From positions 186,001-250,000 of the forward strand of contig CAKTUU010000001.1 in assembly GCA_934621505.1 (NCBI GenBank): 64,000 nt of DNA. Reading direction: 5' to 3'. The stretch is from an uncultured Clostridia bacterium (GTDB taxonomy: Bacteria > Bacillota > Clostridia > Christensenellales > Aristaeellaceae). Of the stretch, positions 1 through 8,390 are shown piece after piece. The notes under the pieces were generated by a model. It was given only the letters and a program-made list of their open reading frames with translations, was not told where the DNA came from and searched no databases. Positions within the stretch are counted from its first letter, which is position 1; each line of letters opens with the position of its first letter. A program made the translations under genes and the position numbers.

Positions 1-690
1 ATCTCCATCTCCATGGACGCGGATTTGCAGGACGATATGGACGCCATGGACAGGTTTATTGAAAAATACAACGAGGGCTGCGACGTGGTATACGGCGTGC
101 GCAACAAGCGGGAAACCGATACCGCCTTTAAGCGGGAAACGGCCCTGATGTTCTACCGCCTGATGAAGGGGCTGGGCGTGGACATTACCTACAACCACGC
201 GGATTACCGGCTGATGAGCAACCGGGCGCTGGAAGGGCTGGCCCAGTTTGAGGAGGTCAACCTGTTCCTGCGGGGACTGGCGCCGCTGGTGGGCTACCAG
301 AGCGATGTGGTGTACTACGACCGCAGCGAGCGCTTCGCCGGGGAAAGCAAGTATCCCTTCAAAAAAATGCTTTCCTTTGCCATTGACGGCATTACCAGCT
401 TTTCCGTCAAACCCCTGCAGCTGATTACCAACATTGGCATCGTCATTTTTGTGGTCAGCCTGATTATGCTGCTGTATTCTCTTGTGCGCTGGATCGCGGG
501 CCATACCGTAACCGGCTGGACCAGCACCCTGGCGTCCATCTGGCTGATTGGCGGCATTCAGCTGCTGTCCCTGGGGGTCATTGGGGAATATATCGGTAAA
601 ATCTACAACGAAACCAAGCGCCGTCCCCGCTTTATCATCGACCGCTACCTGAACGACCGGGGCGATGCGCCCACGGTGGACAAACGCTGA
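1..690 (+). CDS. GtrB/DPM1-type family 2 glycosyltransferase, C-terminal part (cut by window start)
   Basis: The reading frame is open from base 1, so the N-terminal nucleotide-binding half lies outside the window; 229 residues are visible. It begins with a DADLQDD segment, the metal-binding DxD-like motif of DPM1/GtrB-type enzymes. The C-terminal part has two membrane helices (about residues 136-158 and 173-197) and ends in a basic tail (ETKRRPRF), as in enzymes that load a sugar onto polyprenyl phosphate at the inner membrane face. The next gene starts 19 bp downstream on the same strand, suggesting one operon. Family assignment is firm; the sugar is unknown. Confidence 0.88.
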   Translation: MSISMDADLQDDMDAMDRFIEKYNEGCDVVYGVRNKRETDTAFKRETALMFYRLMKGLGVDITYNHADYRLMSNRALEGLAQFEEVNLFLRGLAPLVGYQSDVVYYDRSERFAGESKYPFKKMLSFAIDGITSFSVKPLQLITNIGIVIFVVSLIMLLYSLVRWIAGHTVTGWTSTLASIWLIGGIQLLSLGVIGEYIGKIYNETKRRPRFIIDRYLNDRGDAPTVDKR

Positions 691-709
691 TGAAGGAAGG
701 GTACCAAAG

Positions 710-2458
710 ATGAAGAAAAAGACCTTGCTGGCGCTGACCACGGCCGCAGCAGCCGCCTGGCAGCTGCCCCGCACGCTGGGATTGGCGGAGGGCCAGCTGG
801 CCGTGTTTGTCCCGGTGCTGGCGCCTGCGCTGTTTTATCTGCTCAAAACCGCGTTTTCCATCACGGATAAGAGGCTGAACCGCTGCGCCTACGGCTTGGG
901 CGCGTTGTTTGCCATTGTAACGGTGGTTTGCCAGGATTTAAAGCAGAACGGCGGCTTCTCGGCCTTTCAGTGGTGGAATTTTTTAAATGGCGCGTTGGCC
1001 GCGGCCGCCTTTGCTTTGGCGTTTGGGGCTGCTTTGGCTCTGGCGTTTCAGGCGGCGGCACGGGCTCAGGACAAACAGCCGGGCACGGAAAGCGCCTTCA
1101 GCAGGGTGCTGGGCAACTGGGCCTTTGTGTTTGCGCTGCTGCTGATTTGCTGGCTGCTCGTCTGGCTGGCCTTCTTCCCCGGCAGCTTTGTGGCCGACAG
1201 CGCCACTCAGTTTTATCAGTATTACGACGATGAGTTTACCGCCCATCACCCCCTGCTGCACACGCTGCTGCTGGGCTGGCTGATGACCATGGGCATTGAC
1301 ATGGACCCGGAGGGCAGCGGCAACGGCGGCGTGGCCCTGTACGGAATCGTGCAAATGGTGCTGATGGCGGCGATTCTGGCGTGGGCCTGCCGCTGGCTGC
1401 GCAAACGGGGCGCGCCCCTGTGGAGCCGTGTTTGCGCCACGCTGCTGTTTGCCCTGCTGCCCCTGTACGCCTTCTGGTCCTACAGCCCGCAAAAGGACGT
1501 GCTGTTCGGCGGGGTAGCGCTGCTGTTTGTGCTGGAAATGACTGACCTGTGGCGGGATGGCTTTGCCGGGCTGAAAAGCCCGTGGCGGATTGCGCGCGTT
1601 GTGCTGTCCGCGGCGCTGATGATGCTTTTGCGCAACAACGGCCTGTACGCGCTGCTGCTGACGGTTCCCTTTGCCATTGTGTGGGCCAGAGGGGCGCGGG
1701 TGCGAATGGGCGTGCTGCTGGCCGCCTGCCTGGCCCTGTATTTTGGAGTCAATGCTGGAATCATGGCCGCGTTGGAGGCGGAGGGCACCGACCGGGTGGA
1801 GATGCTGTCCATCCCCTTGCAGCAAATGGCCCGCACCCTGCAAAAGGAGCCGGACGCGCTGCCCGATGACGACGCGGCCCTGATGGATGAGGTCTACCCG
1901 GAAGGGTTCGCGGAGTATTATTATCCGCCGTTGGCCGACCCGGTTAAATGGGCCAGCGATTACGACGTGGTCAACGAGCGCTGGGGCGAAATTCTGGGCG
2001 TATGGGCCCGGCTGCTGCCCGGCCATTTTGGAACGTATACAGAGGCCTTTTTGATTCAAAACCTGCCCTATGTGCTGCCGGGTTGCGACGCGATCTACAA
2101 CATGGACACCGAGCCGGTGGAACTGGAGCTGTTTCCCATTCAGCTGGACAGCCGCCTGCCCGCGCTGCAGGAGGCTTACCTGGAGTATGACAGAAGCCTG
2201 ACCCTGCTGGGCCTGCCCGGGGTGCGCCTGCTCAGCGACAGCGCCTTCCAGGTTTGGCTGTGCATGGCGGGGCTGACCTTTGCCATCTACCGCAGGCAGA
2301 AGCAATGGATGGTGGGCTTCACCTTCCTGCTGGCCATCTGGTTTACCTGCCTGCTGGGCCCTGTGGCGCTGATGCGCTATGTGCTGGCGCTGTTTTACAC
2401 CGTACCGGTGCTGCTGGCGGCCATGCTGGCCCTGCAGGGCAAACCGGCGCAAGCGTAA
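710..2458 (+). CDS. Large multi-pass membrane protein, GT-C/DUF6020-like
   Basis: A 582-residue protein with about 11-12 hydrophobic helices. I start it at ATG 710 because AGGAAGG lies just upstream; an upstream in-frame start would overlap the previous gene. It shares several landmarks, in the same order, with the 619-residue protein at 43629-45488: FFPG (there FYPG) near the start of a loop, HP motifs, a K-D pair, RNNGLY (there RSNGLY), and a late loop with DPVK. The two are therefore paralogues. The acidic loop after an early helix and the many helices resemble GT-C enzymes that use polyprenyl-phosphate sugars, which would suit the GtrB-like gene upstream. Activity is inferred, not shown. 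Confidence 0.75.
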   Translation: MKKKTLLALTTAAAAAWQLPRTLGLAEGQLAVFVPVLAPALFYLLKTAFSITDKRLNRCAYGLGALFAIVTVVCQDLKQNGGFSAFQWWNFLNGALAAAAFALAFGAALALAFQAAARAQDKQPGTESAFSRVLGNWAFVFALLLICWLLVWLAFFPGSFVADSATQFYQYYDDEFTAHHPLLHTLLLGWLMTMGIDMDPEGSGNGGVALYGIVQMVLMAAILAWACRWLRKRGAPLWSRVCATLLFALLPLYAFWSYSPQKDVLFGGVALLFVLEMTDLWRDGFAGLKSPWRIARVVLSAALMMLLRNNGLYALLLTVPFAIVWARGARVRMGVLLAACLALYFGVNAGIMAALEAEGTDRVEMLSIPLQQMARTLQKEPDALPDDDAALMDEVYPEGFAEYYYPPLADPVKWASDYDVVNERWGEILGVWARLLPGHFGTYTEAFLIQNLPYVLPGCDAIYNMDTEPVELELFPIQLDSRLPALQEAYLEYDRSLTLLGLPGVRLLSDSAFQVWLCMAGLTFAIYRRQKQWMVGFTFLLAIWFTCLLGPVALMRYVLALFYTVPVLLAAMLALQGKPAQA

Positions 2459-2465
2459 AAACGAA

Positions 2466-2496
2466 AACCTCCGTGGGACAAAGCCGCACGGAGGTT
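2466..2496 (-). terminator. Hairpin, first of a duplicated pair
   Basis: Perfect 10-bp stem (AACCTCCGTG/CACGGAGGTT). Read on the minus strand it is followed by a T-rich tail (TTCGTTTTT), so it can terminate transcripts of the minus-strand gene at 2678-4684. It is a near-copy (25 of 29 positions) of the hairpin at 2617-2649, with a compensatory change in the outer pair. Confidence 0.6.
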
Positions 2497-2649
2497 CAGC
2501 GTGTTGAAAAACCGGAGGGATAGCGCCCCTAAGTCTTGCGCCACAGATCTTTTCCCGCGAACCAGCGCAGCGATGTTCGCGGGCGCAGCAACCAGGCCGG
2601 TGTTTGTCAACGCTCTAATCCTCCGTGGGGCAAACCCGCACGGAGGATT
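2466..2649 (+). repeat. F1 interspersed element, copy A, with flanking duplicated hairpins
   Basis: Between the two hairpins lies a 120-bp segment starting GTTGAAAAA. It carries CCCCTAAG, then TTTCCCGCGAACC, then GATGTTCGCG. The same ordered motifs occur at about 51.1 and 62.2 kb. This copy lacks the internal palindrome (GGAGGT...ACCTCC) of the other two, so it looks like a shorter variant. It sits between convergent genes. Confidence 0.75.
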
Positions 2650-2657
2650 TCGTTTTG
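2617..2657 (+). terminator. Hairpin with T-rich tail, second of the duplicated pair
   Basis: Stem AATCCTCCGTG/CACGGAGGATT followed by TTCGTTTT on the plus strand. It can terminate transcripts from the membrane-protein gene ending at 2458, after they cross the F1 element. Confidence 0.6.
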
Positions 2658-2677
2658 CTCAAATGGGAAACCGACGC

Positions 2678-4684
2678 TTACGGCTGGTAGTAATGCACAA
2701 TCCGGTTCACCCGGCCGTTGCCGCCCAGCCAGTATTGCAGCACCCAGGTCTTGCTGGTGGAGGTGGACAGGGAGTATTGCACATAGCGCGTGCCGTCGCT
2801 GGAAATCAGCACCTGCCCCACCTGGGGATAGTCGTAGTACAGCCCTCGGGTTCCGTCGGCCCCTTCCTTTTGGCCATAGTCCTTATAAACGGCGGTAATC
2901 TCCGATTCGGTGCTGCCAAAGCCTACCCCTCTGGGCGGGTCGGCGATCTGGCTGTTCATTTCAATGCGCACCAGCTGCCAGGCGTTGTTTTCCAGAATAA
3001 ACACCGCGTAGCCCCAATCGTAGGTCAGGTGGCGGCAGGAACTGGTCAGGCTCAGGTAGGTGCTGTCCACCGTGGACAGGGGCTGGCCAAAGGTGGCGGT
3101 AAACTCGTCAATGGAGGTTTTGTTCAGGGTAAAGCCCGCGAACACGTCCGTCTCGGCATAAATCTCCAAGGGATAGGGCTTTACGTCAAACTTGTAGCTG
3201 ACCTCCCGGGCGGAGCTGCTTTTGCCGTATTGGTTGACGCAAATCGCCTTTAAAGTGACGCGGCCGCTGGGCATTTCAATGGGGTTGCCGTCGTACTTGG
3301 GGCTGCTTTCCACTGTGGGGGTGGAGCCGTCGATGGTGTAATAGTATTCGTAATGGCTTTCAATCTCGGCCTGCTCTTTTTTGGTCAGCTTTGTATTGCT
3401 ATCGGTGGTAAGGTCGCCGGGGCGCAGGCTGACGGAATAGCGCTTTTTGTAGGTGCCCGGGGCCAGGTTGGTTTTGGGCGCCGGGGGCGACGGATAGTAG
3501 AAGGTGTAGCTGACGGTGAGGGGGTCGCTGACCAGGTCGCCGCTGACGCATACGGCGCGAATGGTGATGCTGCCTTCCTCCGGCACAATTTTGCCGTCCT
3601 CGGCCAGCTGGCCCTGGGCGGGCAGCTCCGCGTCGGGGTCCAGAGTATAGTAGATATCGTACCCCTGGGGAGAGCTCAGGTAAATATCCTCGCCCATCTC
3701 GCTCAGGTCGTGACGGCCCGCGCTCAGGCTGATTTCCGGCGAAAGGGGAATGTAGTCCTTGCGTTCCAGCCGGAAGGATTCCTTGTCGGTGTTTTCGTAG
3801 GCGGTCTGCATCATGGCGGCGGCCTCCGGGCCCCGGTCCTGCTCCTGATACATGCGAATCAGGGCGTTGTACGCCTCGGTGCGGAAGGGAGAAATATCCT
3901 GGGCCATCCGCAGGTAAATCGCCTCGGCCTGGTCGTCCTGCATATTCAGCTCATAGGCGTTAGCCAGCAGCAGCAGCCCGTCGTAATTGTCCGGGTCTAC
4001 CACATCGCCGATGCGGAAACAGGTAATGGCGGATTCCACATCGCCCTCGTCCATGTAATCCTGACCGGCCAGCCAATAGGCCTGGGGAGAAACGCTGTTC
4101 CATTTTTTCAGCAGATCCTCCCGCTCGGTCTGCACCAGAATGTCCTTGTCGTTTTGAGCCAGGGTGAAAAAGGCTTCTGTGGCGCTGAGAGCGTTGCGGC
4201 GGGCGGTGGCCCGCTGTCCCTGGTCGGATTTATTCATGTACACCAGATATGCGGCGCCTGCCACAATCACCACCAGCGCCGCGATAACGCCGATCAGCAT
4301 CCAGTTGGTGGTGCGGCTGCGAGCGCCGTGTACCCGGGGCTGCCGGCTTTTGACGCTGGGCATGGAGGCGTGGCTTTTCACCGGTACGCCCCGCCGGGTA
4401 TCCGGGCGGCTGGAGCCGCTGTCCTGGGCGTAGCTGGGCCTGCGGCGCTGGGCGGAGGATTCGCTTTCCAGCGGCAGGCTGGACAGGTCGTAATCGCCGT
4501 ATTCCCGCGTTCTGCCCTGCTGAGAAGGCAGCGTGGGGGCGCTGGCGCTTACCCGTCCCTGACGAATGGCCCGCACGCCGGTTTCCTGCTGACTGGCGGT
4601 GGAATACCGGCCCAGATAGGTGCCGCATACATCGCAGGTAAGGGAGCCATCCGGCATGGAATGGCCGCAGTGAGTACAAATCAT
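2678..4684 (-). CDS. Zinc-ribbon, single-pass membrane, TPR and chitobiase-C-like repeat protein
   Basis: 668 residues from the ATG at 4684, chosen because AGGAAGGAG precedes it; the longer frame would start inside the repeat array upstream. A zinc ribbon (Cys 3, 6, 17, 20) is followed by a disordered Ser/Arg-rich linker, a membrane helix at about 128-148, TPR-like helices at about 190-300, and two domains with YYTLD and YYTIDGSTP motifs. Those motifs are typical of the chitobiase/beta-hexosaminidase C-terminal beta-sandwich. The rest is unassigned. The order implies a cytoplasmic zinc ribbon and an extracellular C-terminal region. It probably scaffolds something at the envelope; no enzyme activity is visible. 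No promoter was recognised, since the upstream sequence is the F2 array. Confidence 0.8.
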   Translation of the reverse strand: MICTHCGHSMPDGSLTCDVCGTYLGRYSTASQQETGVRAIRQGRVSASAPTLPSQQGRTREYGDYDLSSLPLESESSAQRRRPSYAQDSGSSRPDTRRGVPVKSHASMPSVKSRQPRVHGARSRTTNWMLIGVIAALVVIVAGAAYLVYMNKSDQGQRATARRNALSATEAFFTLAQNDKDILVQTEREDLLKKWNSVSPQAYWLAGQDYMDEGDVESAITCFRIGDVVDPDNYDGLLLLANAYELNMQDDQAEAIYLRMAQDISPFRTEAYNALIRMYQEQDRGPEAAAMMQTAYENTDKESFRLERKDYIPLSPEISLSAGRHDLSEMGEDIYLSSPQGYDIYYTLDPDAELPAQGQLAEDGKIVPEEGSITIRAVCVSGDLVSDPLTVSYTFYYPSPPAPKTNLAPGTYKKRYSVSLRPGDLTTDSNTKLTKKEQAEIESHYEYYYTIDGSTPTVESSPKYDGNPIEMPSGRVTLKAICVNQYGKSSSAREVSYKFDVKPYPLEIYAETDVFAGFTLNKTSIDEFTATFGQPLSTVDSTYLSLTSSCRHLTYDWGYAVFILENNAWQLVRIEMNSQIADPPRGVGFGSTESEITAVYKDYGQKEGADGTRGLYYDYPQVGQVLISSDGTRYVQYSLSTSTSKTWVLQYWLGGNGRVNRIVHYYQP

Positions 4685-4703
4685 GGTTACTCCTTCCTGT
4701 AGA

Positions 4704-5150
4704 GGTCGCATGGATGCAAGCATCCATGCTGTATTCCCCACAGACGTGGATTCCGCGCGGCTGACGCGGCGGGTCCCATGCCCACCGCAGCCGCGCTGTC
4801 AAGAAAGTCGGCTTTCCCGCGTTGGGGGTCGCACGATGCCCCGCAGGGGCATTCGCGCTGCATTCCCCACAGACGTGGGTTCCGCGCGGCTGACGCGGCG
4901 GGTCCCATGCCCACCGCAGCCGCGCTGTCGAAAAAATGGGCTTTCCTGCGTTGGAGGTCGCATGGATGCAAGCATCCATGCTGTATTCCCCACAGACGTG
5001 GGTTCCGCGTGGCTGACGCGGCGGGTCCCATGCCCACCGCAGCCGCGCTGTCAAGAAAGTCGGCTTTCCCGCGTTGGGGGTCGCACGATGCCCCGCAGGG
5101 GCATTCGCGCTGTATTCCCCACAGACGCGGGTTCCGCGAACACGATGGGA
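4704..5150 (+). repeat. F2 tandem array, 3.5 units of about 125 bp in ABAB order
   Basis: Fills the 469-bp gap between two minus-strand genes. Units begin with GGTCGCA at 4704, 4827, 4956 and 5079 (spacings 123, 129, 123). Each has a conserved GC-rich part (CCCCACAGACGTGGGTTCCG, GCGGGTCCCATGCCCACCG) and a swappable hairpin. Units 1 and 3 carry ATGGATGCAAGCATCCAT; units 2 and 4 carry ATGCCCCGCAGGGGCAT. The higher-order period is therefore 252 bp. The last unit is truncated near 5150. Long open frames here come from the repeat's lack of stops and look non-coding. Confidence 0.9.
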
Positions 5151-5153
5151 AAT

Positions 5154-5816
5154 TTAAGCCTTATTGATCAGCGAGCCGTTGATAACCAGCTCAAACCGCT
5201 GGCCCAGAAAGGCGGCGGCCTGTTCGCACATCAGGATGCGGGACATGTAGATGGACAGGTATTCCATCACGCTGGAGGTTTCGTCCATCTGTAATTCCTG
5301 ACGAATGGCGTGGCGCTCCTTATCCACAATCACCTGGTTTTCCTGAATGGAAAAGTTTACCCGGTCGTGGGGGTCGTTCAAATCCGGCTTGCCGTTGCGC
5401 ACCCGGCTTTTGTGCGCGTCGGATTTATCGGCGATGGCCAGGGCGGCGCTGACCGCGCTGGACACAAACCCGCTTTGCTCCTCGTGATTGCCTACGGCGG
5501 TGATGATTTCCACCGCGTCGTTTACATCCATGCCCGCGTCCAGCAGAATGGGAAACAGCAGAACCGCGCCGTTGGGGCCGTGATCATGCCGGTTGACGGA
5601 ATTGCCCACATCGTGCACCCAGCCAGCAATGGCGGCCAGCTGCACGTCCCGTTCGGGAAAGCCCAGCTCCCGCAGAATGGTGCTGGCGGTGCTGCTGACG
5701 TAGCCCAGATGCCGCGGGCCGTGGTCGGTATAGCCCAAAGCGGCCAGGTAGTTGTTACCCGCCCGTACCAGGGCGCGGATGGTATCGTTTTGCTTAATCT
5801 CTTGCAGGGTAATCAT
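5154..5816 (-). CDS. HD-domain phosphohydrolase
   Basis: 220 residues; start supported by AAGGAG just upstream. The HD metal-binding pattern is complete: H in HGPRH near residue 33, HD in WVHDVGN, H in NRHDHG, and D in AIADKSDAHKSR. These proteins hydrolyse phosphomonoesters or phosphodiesters of nucleotides; the substrate cannot be read from the sequence. It is the last gene of a minus-strand run that begins near 10045 and includes the HEAT- and TPR-like genes, with a 24-bp gap to the gene before it. The stop lies 4 bp from the F2 array. Confidence 0.85.
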   Translation of the reverse strand: MITLQEIKQNDTIRALVRAGNNYLAALGYTDHGPRHLGYVSSTASTILRELGFPERDVQLAAIAGWVHDVGNSVNRHDHGPNGAVLLFPILLDAGMDVNDAVEIITAVGNHEEQSGFVSSAVSAALAIADKSDAHKSRVRNGKPDLNDPHDRVNFSIQENQVIVDKERHAIRQELQMDETSSVMEYLSIYMSRILMCEQAAAFLGQRFELVINGSLINKA

Positions 5817-5840
5817 AGGAATCTCCTTGCCAGACGGGGG

Positions 5841-6686
5841 TTACTCCGTGACTTTGCGGCTCTGCTCCAGCTGGAGCCGCTTAAAGGCCCGGTAGGTGGG
5901 GTCGTGGGTCCAGTCCCGCACCGGGGCCTCGCTGCCCAGCCGCTCGATGGCGCTGCGAATCTCAATAAAGTCGGTATAGGACACATCATCGCCCTCGGCA
6001 ACGTCCAGCAGGGCCTCCAGGGCGTGGTCGTCCTCCAGCTTGGCCAGATAACCGGCATACAGGGCGCGCTTGTCCTTGCGGGTTTTAAACTGGTTCAGGG
6101 CAAAGTCAAACACATCCTGGTCGCCGGGATAATCCGCCAATACGTCCACCAGAGCTTCCTTGCCCTCGTCATCTGCCGCCAGAAAGGCCACCTTGGCGGG
6201 GCGCACCACATCCGGGCCCATTTGGCGCAGGCTTTCCAGGGCGTTGTCCAGCAGGTCGTCCTCCTCGTCCCGGTCCACCTGCCAGCGGATAAAATCCACC
6301 ATGGGCAGGCGGCTGTCCACCTGGCGCAGCAGCTCGATGGCGGTCATGCGGGCCTCGCAGGGAGCCTGCTTGTTCAGGGCCAGCTTCAGCAGGGTGGACT
6401 CGTCGGCCAGCTCCTCCAGGCGGTCCAGCAGCGGGTCGGGCACAGGCACACCCTCCCGGATATAGTCGCACACCAGGTCGCACAGGGCCTGGCTGTCGTC
6501 AAACTGGTCAAAATACTCGCCGGGGGTTTTGCCGTTCAGCCAGTCCGCCGGGGTGTTTAGAAACTTCAGGTACACATCGGGAACCTCGTCCTCCATGTCC
6601 TCGGGACGGCGGAAACGGGAACGGTTCTTTTCAATCCAGTCGGTTAAAATTTCGGTAAATTTGGCGTCGAAATCAATGATTTTCAT
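5841..6686 (-). CDS. Acidic HEAT-like repeat protein, unknown function
   Basis: 281 residues, rich in Asp, Glu and Leu, with no signal peptide or membrane helix. Repeating paired-helix patterns (for example TAIELLRQV, NALESLRQMG, EALVDVLADYPG, LEALLDVAEGD) suggest a HEAT-like solenoid. AAGGAG precedes the ATG. Its first four bases overlap the stop of the TPR gene upstream (ATGA), so the two are probably translationally coupled. I do not recognise a named family; a protein-binding role is the most that can be inferred. Confidence 0.75.
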   Translation of the reverse strand: MKIIDFDAKFTEILTDWIEKNRSRFRRPEDMEDEVPDVYLKFLNTPADWLNGKTPGEYFDQFDDSQALCDLVCDYIREGVPVPDPLLDRLEELADESTLLKLALNKQAPCEARMTAIELLRQVDSRLPMVDFIRWQVDRDEEDDLLDNALESLRQMGPDVVRPAKVAFLAADDEGKEALVDVLADYPGDQDVFDFALNQFKTRKDKRALYAGYLAKLEDDHALEALLDVAEGDDVSYTDFIEIRSAIERLGSEAPVRDWTHDPTYRAFKRLQLEQSRKVTE

Positions 6687-8380
6687 GGTTCTCCTTCCAC
6701 GCGGCGCAAAAGCCGCAGGGCGCGGTTTAACTCAGCCAGACGGGTTGGGTTCAGCGCGTACAGATCAATTTCCACAGGACCCAGGCCGTGCAGGGCCTGG
6801 TAGCGCATAGCCAAAGCCAGCGCCCACACCCGGCCCGGGTCGGCAATGATGCGGGTGCGCTGGGCGCGGGTCATGCGGTGCAGGGCTTGCAGCGCCCATG
6901 GCGCGAAGCCGGGGTCCGGACAGATTCGGCTGGCCTGCCGTACCTTGCGCATTAAATAAACCTGACGAAAAGAGGGATTGTCCGGTGGGGGCTGGGAGGG
7001 GTCCGCCTGGAAAATGCGGCCTTCCTGACGCACCACATAGGGGGGCTGGGCGCCCATATCACATAACAGGCTCATGGCCGTACCCTTGGCGGGCAATTCC
7101 CGGTCGGACTGCATCAGAATTTCCCGCAGCAAATGCTCCGCCTCCGCGGGAGGCAGGCAGGCGCATACCGGCGAAAGCAGGTCCGCCGGGCCTTCCATGG
7201 GCGATTGCAGGGCATATAGAAAATAGCGGCGTATCTGGGGCTGGCTGGTCAAAGCGTCCGCCAGCGCCTGCGGTCCCCGGGCAAACAGGTCCATTACGGG
7301 CAGCAGGGCCATTTCCAGCGCGGGCGCGCACAGCGCCCCGTAATAGGCGGCGCCTTGAGAGGCCTGCATGACCTGCTCCCGGCCCGCTTGTTGCTCCTTC
7401 AGCGTCGTCACCAGCTGAAACAGCCAGATGCCGGACACATCCTCCGGGTCGATGTCCCGGCACAGGCGAATATAGTAGCTGGCCTCATTTAAAAAGCCCA
7501 TGCGCAGGCAGCACACGCACAGATCGTGGCACACCGGATAGCGGTCCGCCCGGCGGCGCAGCGCGCACCGCAGCATGGCGTAGGCCACATAGGGCATGCC
7601 GGTCAAATCGCTGGACAGGCAGACCGTCAGCTCCTGGGAGGGATTTTCCGCCTTCAGGGCGGCGCTGACCAGCAGGCCTTTGGCCTGTTCCCGCTGGCCC
7701 AGACGGTCAAACAGACAGGCGGCGGAGCATTTGAGCCGCACATCCTCCGGATCCTGTTCCAGGGCCTTGTTCATATAGGCCATGGCGGGCAGGGGCTTAC
7801 CCTCTTCTTCCCACAGCAGGGCGTATAATTCGTCCCGCCGGGTGCAGGGGGTCTGAAAAGGCTTTTGGCTGGCGCGGCGCAGACGGCGGCGGGCCTGGAC
7901 GGTATCCCCCGCGGCAATCTGCCGGGCGGCCATGGTCAGCAGCCCCTGCAGGCGCGCCTTGCGCCTGGGCGGCGGTTCCGTCCAAAGGGAGGACTGTAAA
8001 TCCAGCACGTCGTCATTCCAGGAGGGAAGTTCCTCCGGGGCGTAGACTGCGTTGGAATACAGGCTGGCGGCGTCCAGACATTCGTCCTCCCGGCCCATCT
8101 CCAACAGGTTTTGGGCCACCAGACCATACAGGGCGGTTTGATCGGGACGGCGGGCCAGCGCGGCAAAGGCCTCCCGGTTGCTGGCTTCGTAGCAGTGCAG
8201 CTCCCGCAGCGTCTGGGCGTAGCGCGTCAGCGCCGCGCTGCTTTGGGGATCGCTGCGGGCGGCATGGCGCTCCAGCACGGCGGCGCGGAGCAAATCGCCC
8301 CGCTGGCGGTGCTGCTCGGCCCGGCGCAGCCAGTAGGACGCGGGCCGGTCAAAGGAATCGGTGAACAAAAGGTTGGTCAT
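6683..8380 (-). CDS. TPR-like repeat protein, unknown function
   Basis: 565 residues, Arg- and Leu-rich, cytoplasmic by sequence. TPR-like helix pairs run through most of its length, clearest in the first 300 residues (for example RAEQHRQRGDLLRAAVLER, ALAYLNKALEQDP-like spacing at AYMNKALEQDPEDVRL, and YYIRLCRDIDPEDVSG). Start supported by GGAGAGGG upstream. It lies 10 bp after hslO and overlaps the HEAT-like gene by 4 bp, so it is in an operon with both. The role is unknown; tetratricopeptide solenoids usually bind protein partners. Confidence 0.75.
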   Translation of the reverse strand: MTNLLFTDSFDRPASYWLRRAEQHRQRGDLLRAAVLERHAARSDPQSSAALTRYAQTLRELHCYEASNREAFAALARRPDQTALYGLVAQNLLEMGREDECLDAASLYSNAVYAPEELPSWNDDVLDLQSSLWTEPPPRRKARLQGLLTMAARQIAAGDTVQARRRLRRASQKPFQTPCTRRDELYALLWEEEGKPLPAMAYMNKALEQDPEDVRLKCSAACLFDRLGQREQAKGLLVSAALKAENPSQELTVCLSSDLTGMPYVAYAMLRCALRRRADRYPVCHDLCVCCLRMGFLNEASYYIRLCRDIDPEDVSGIWLFQLVTTLKEQQAGREQVMQASQGAAYYGALCAPALEMALLPVMDLFARGPQALADALTSQPQIRRYFLYALQSPMEGPADLLSPVCACLPPAEAEHLLREILMQSDRELPAKGTAMSLLCDMGAQPPYVVRQEGRIFQADPSQPPPDNPSFRQVYLMRKVRQASRICPDPGFAPWALQALHRMTRAQRTRIIADPGRVWALALAMRYQALHGLGPVEIDLYALNPTRLAELNRALRLLRRVEGEP

Positions 8381-8390
8381 TCCCTCTCCT

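Noticed and set aside
983..2452. Open frame of 489 codons opposite the first large membrane protein gene
   Set aside because: Its His/Gln/Arg-rich, low-complexity translation is typical of antisense frames in high-GC DNA. The plus-strand gene has a clear start, ribosome binding site and membrane helices.
4704..5150. Insertion sequence or integron
   Set aside because: No transposase or integrase frame and no target duplication was found around the array itself.
4683..5294. Repetitive open frames across the F2 array on both strands
   Set aside because: Several frames are open at once, which points to a stop-poor repeat rather than a protein.
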